Shown one piece after another: positions 62,534-64,000 of a stretch of 64,000 nucleotides of DNA. Position 1 is the first letter of the stretch. Every line of letters begins with the position of its first letter. The notes under the pieces are model-generated. The model saw nothing but the letters and a program-made list of their open reading frames with translations, had not been told where the DNA came from and ran no database searches. The translations under genes were made by a program, and so were the position numbers. The DNA comes from Bacteroidaceae bacterium (GTDB taxonomy: Bacteria; Bacteroidota; Bacteroidia; Bacteroidales; Bacteroidaceae): NCBI GenBank assembly GCA_017617635.1, contig JAFZVW010000035.1, forward strand, positions 1-64,000, read 5' to 3'.

Positions 62534-64000
62534 ATGAACAGAATTCAAAGATTACTGACACTTTTGCTCTTCGTTTGCGGAATGGCCACGGGAGCGTGGG
62601 CAAGTTCGACCCCCGGAGCTTTATCTGGCCTTTTTACCATCAATGCCAGTGGCGACAAGGTGCAGTTCTCGCAGGGTAACTTGCAGTATTTCTGCAGCAC
62701 ATCTAACCCTGAATGGCGTTTTGCCGAACACCAGTATGACTATATTGCCTACGACAATTCTGCCTACAGCGAGAATTCTGGGAAATGGATAGATCTGTTT
62801 GCTTATGGAACCAGTGGATATAACAATGGCCAGGACAACTATCAACCTTGGAAGATATGTGCGAGTGGTAGTTGGTATTCCAATAATCTCGCAGGAAACG
62901 CCGACTGGGGCTACAATGCCATCAGCAATGGCGGTAACACTGAGAACTCAGGCTGGCGCACACTAACAAAGGATGAGTGGAAATATCTGTTCCAAACTCG
63001 TACGGGTGCCTCCTTAAAATATGGATTTGGCAGTATTGGCGGAACCCATGGCGTCATTCTCCTTCCAGATAGTTGGACGCTTCCTGATGGTTTGAGCTTC
63101 ACTGCTGGAACCAGTGCCTGGACAAATTCATACACGACTGAGCAATGGACTTTGATGGAGGCGAATGGTGCTGTATTCCTGCCAGCGTCCGGATCATGCA
63201 ATAACCAAGGGATTCCTTATGAGTCTACGGCTAATCAGCATGGTTTCTACCGTTCGAGCACAAATGCATACTATTTCCATTTCGGATCGAACAACTTAGA
63301 ATTGTTTACAGGAAGTTTTCCTCAGTATGGAGATGCTGTCCGCCTTGTGAGAACGTCAGAACAAAATCCTACTCCAGAGCCTACACCAGATAATCTTACT
63401 AAAGATGAGGATGGCTATTATCTTCTTGCCTCTGCTGATGACTGGAAAGCCTTTGCCGCAATTGTCAACGGAGGAGCTGCAAATGTCAATGCCCGAATGA
63501 CAGCAGACATTGACCTGGGCGATGACCAGACGATAGTGGGTAACGGTCATTGTAGCACCCCCGGCTACAGAAAAGCCTTCTCTGGTATCTTTGACGGACA
63601 GGGGCATACATTGACCATCCACTATGTGACAGAAGATGCGGTGAAGAAAATGTATACGGATGCAGGAATACCTTTGCCTTCGCCTGGCTATTATGGCTTT
63701 GCACCATTTGGCTATGTTTGGAACGGCACCATCCGCAACCTGCATACGGCAGGCACGATAACCACCACACATGAGGGTACGGCAGGTGTTATCGGATGGA
63801 CCAATGGTACCGTCCTCATTGAAAACTGCCATAGCTCAGTGGATATCACCTGCACCAATGACGCACGTGGAATGGCTGGCATTACATACAACAACTACCA
63901 CGACAACCACAATCTGACCATTCGAGACTGTATCTACGACGGTACACTTACGGCAGGCACCAATAAAACAGGGGCTGCAGGATTTGTGGTTTATAACGCC
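62534..64000 (+). CDS. secreted Prevotella-type surface protein, cut by the window edge
   Basis: The reading frame is open from the ATG at 62534 to the window end (489 codons). A signal peptide MNRIQRLLTLLLFVCGMATG ends near AWA. Then comes a FISUMP-like domain (FSQGNLQYFCSTSNPEWRF, later WRTLTKDEWKYLFQTR and DAVRLVRTS), a Pro-rich linker (PTPEPTPDN), and GLUG-like repeats of the form NCHSS plus a beta strand. These folds occur in cell-surface and adhesin-like proteins. A T9SS sorting tail would lie beyond the edge. Function is unknown. Confidence 0.8.
   Translation, partial: MNRIQRLLTLLLFVCGMATGAWASSTPGALSGLFTINASGDKVQFSQGNLQYFCSTSNPEWRFAEHQYDYIAYDNSAYSENSGKWIDLFAYGTSGYNNGQDNYQPWKICASGSWYSNNLAGNADWGYNAISNGGNTENSGWRTLTKDEWKYLFQTRTGASLKYGFGSIGGTHGVILLPDSWTLPDGLSFTAGTSAWTNSYTTEQWTLMEANGAVFLPASGSCNNQGIPYESTANQHGFYRSSTNAYYFHFGSNNLELFTGSFPQYGDAVRLVRTSEQNPTPEPTPDNLTKDEDGYYLLASADDWKAFAAIVNGGAANVNARMTADIDLGDDQTIVGNGHCSTPGYRKAFSGIFDGQGHTLTIHYVTEDAVKKMYTDAGIPLPSPGYYGFAPFGYVWNGTIRNLHTAGTITTTHEGTAGVIGWTNGTVLIENCHSSVDITCTNDARGMAGITYNNYHDNHNLTIRDCIYDGTLTAGTNKTGAAGFVVYNA

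Overview
The window looks like the chromosome of a gut- or oral-type Bacteroidales bacterium, most likely a Prevotella relative. Four things support this: a full-length SprA translocon protein of the type IX secretion system (T9SS), secreted proteins ending in Prevotella-style C-terminal tails, repeated promoters of the Bacteroidetes form TTTG-N19/20-TAnnTTTG, and the N-acylated ornithine branch of arginine synthesis typical of Bacteroides. No integrase, transposase, prophage, rRNA operon or CRISPR array was found.

Layout. 1-180: the last bases of a probable tRNA, a terminator and an argR leader. 185-10047 (+): a tightly packed arginine/proline operon (argR, GNAT acyltransferase, argG, argC, argD, proC, proB, proA, an acyl-CoA ligase, argF'). 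10081-14436 (-): efp, glycosyltransferase, radC, DUF59, lpxH, aldose epimerase. 14616-18873 (+): rpmH, PASTA protein, rluD, ddl, acyltransferase. 18874-19473: gene-free DNA rich in repeats. 19474-22855 (-): a large secreted protein and a 71-residue peptide. 23265-32908 (-): mnmA; a thiamine uptake locus (TPP riboswitch, TonB receptor, PnuT-like transporter); an SGNH esterase; ackA and pta separated by a four-helix-bundle cassette; cdaA; folP. 33028-34335 (+): murF. 34327-42355 (-): a MscS channel and menF-menD-menB-menC-menE. 42513-48661 (+): leuA-leuC-leuD-second leuA-like-leuB. 48668-57575 (-): ruvA, then sprA with a small DUF486 membrane protein. 57691-61311 (+): etfB, etfA and acyl-CoA dehydrogenase. 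61312-64000 (+): a dockerin-like remnant, a PIN toxin-antitoxin pair and a secreted protein running off the edge.

How the genes fit together. The first operon takes glutamate to proline (proB, proA, proC) and supplies several arginine steps; argB, the deacylase and argH are not here. The men genes give menaquinone intermediates as far as dihydroxynaphthoyl-CoA. The leu genes give leucine and possibly citramalate-derived isoleucine. Pta/AckA, the ETF pair and the dehydrogenase belong to anaerobic acyl-CoA energy metabolism. SprA would export T9SS cargo.

The most unusual signals are non-coding. A family of mini-hairpins (stems of 4-5 bp, always a 3-nt loop) has conserved spacers but a different stem sequence almost every time. 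It lies downstream of four genes and points the same way as the gene before it each time. There is also an exact 22-bp-period tandem array, a run of poly-C plus hairpin ahead of both secreted-protein genes, and a 445-bp cassette with 14-bp perfect inverted ends between pta and ackA.
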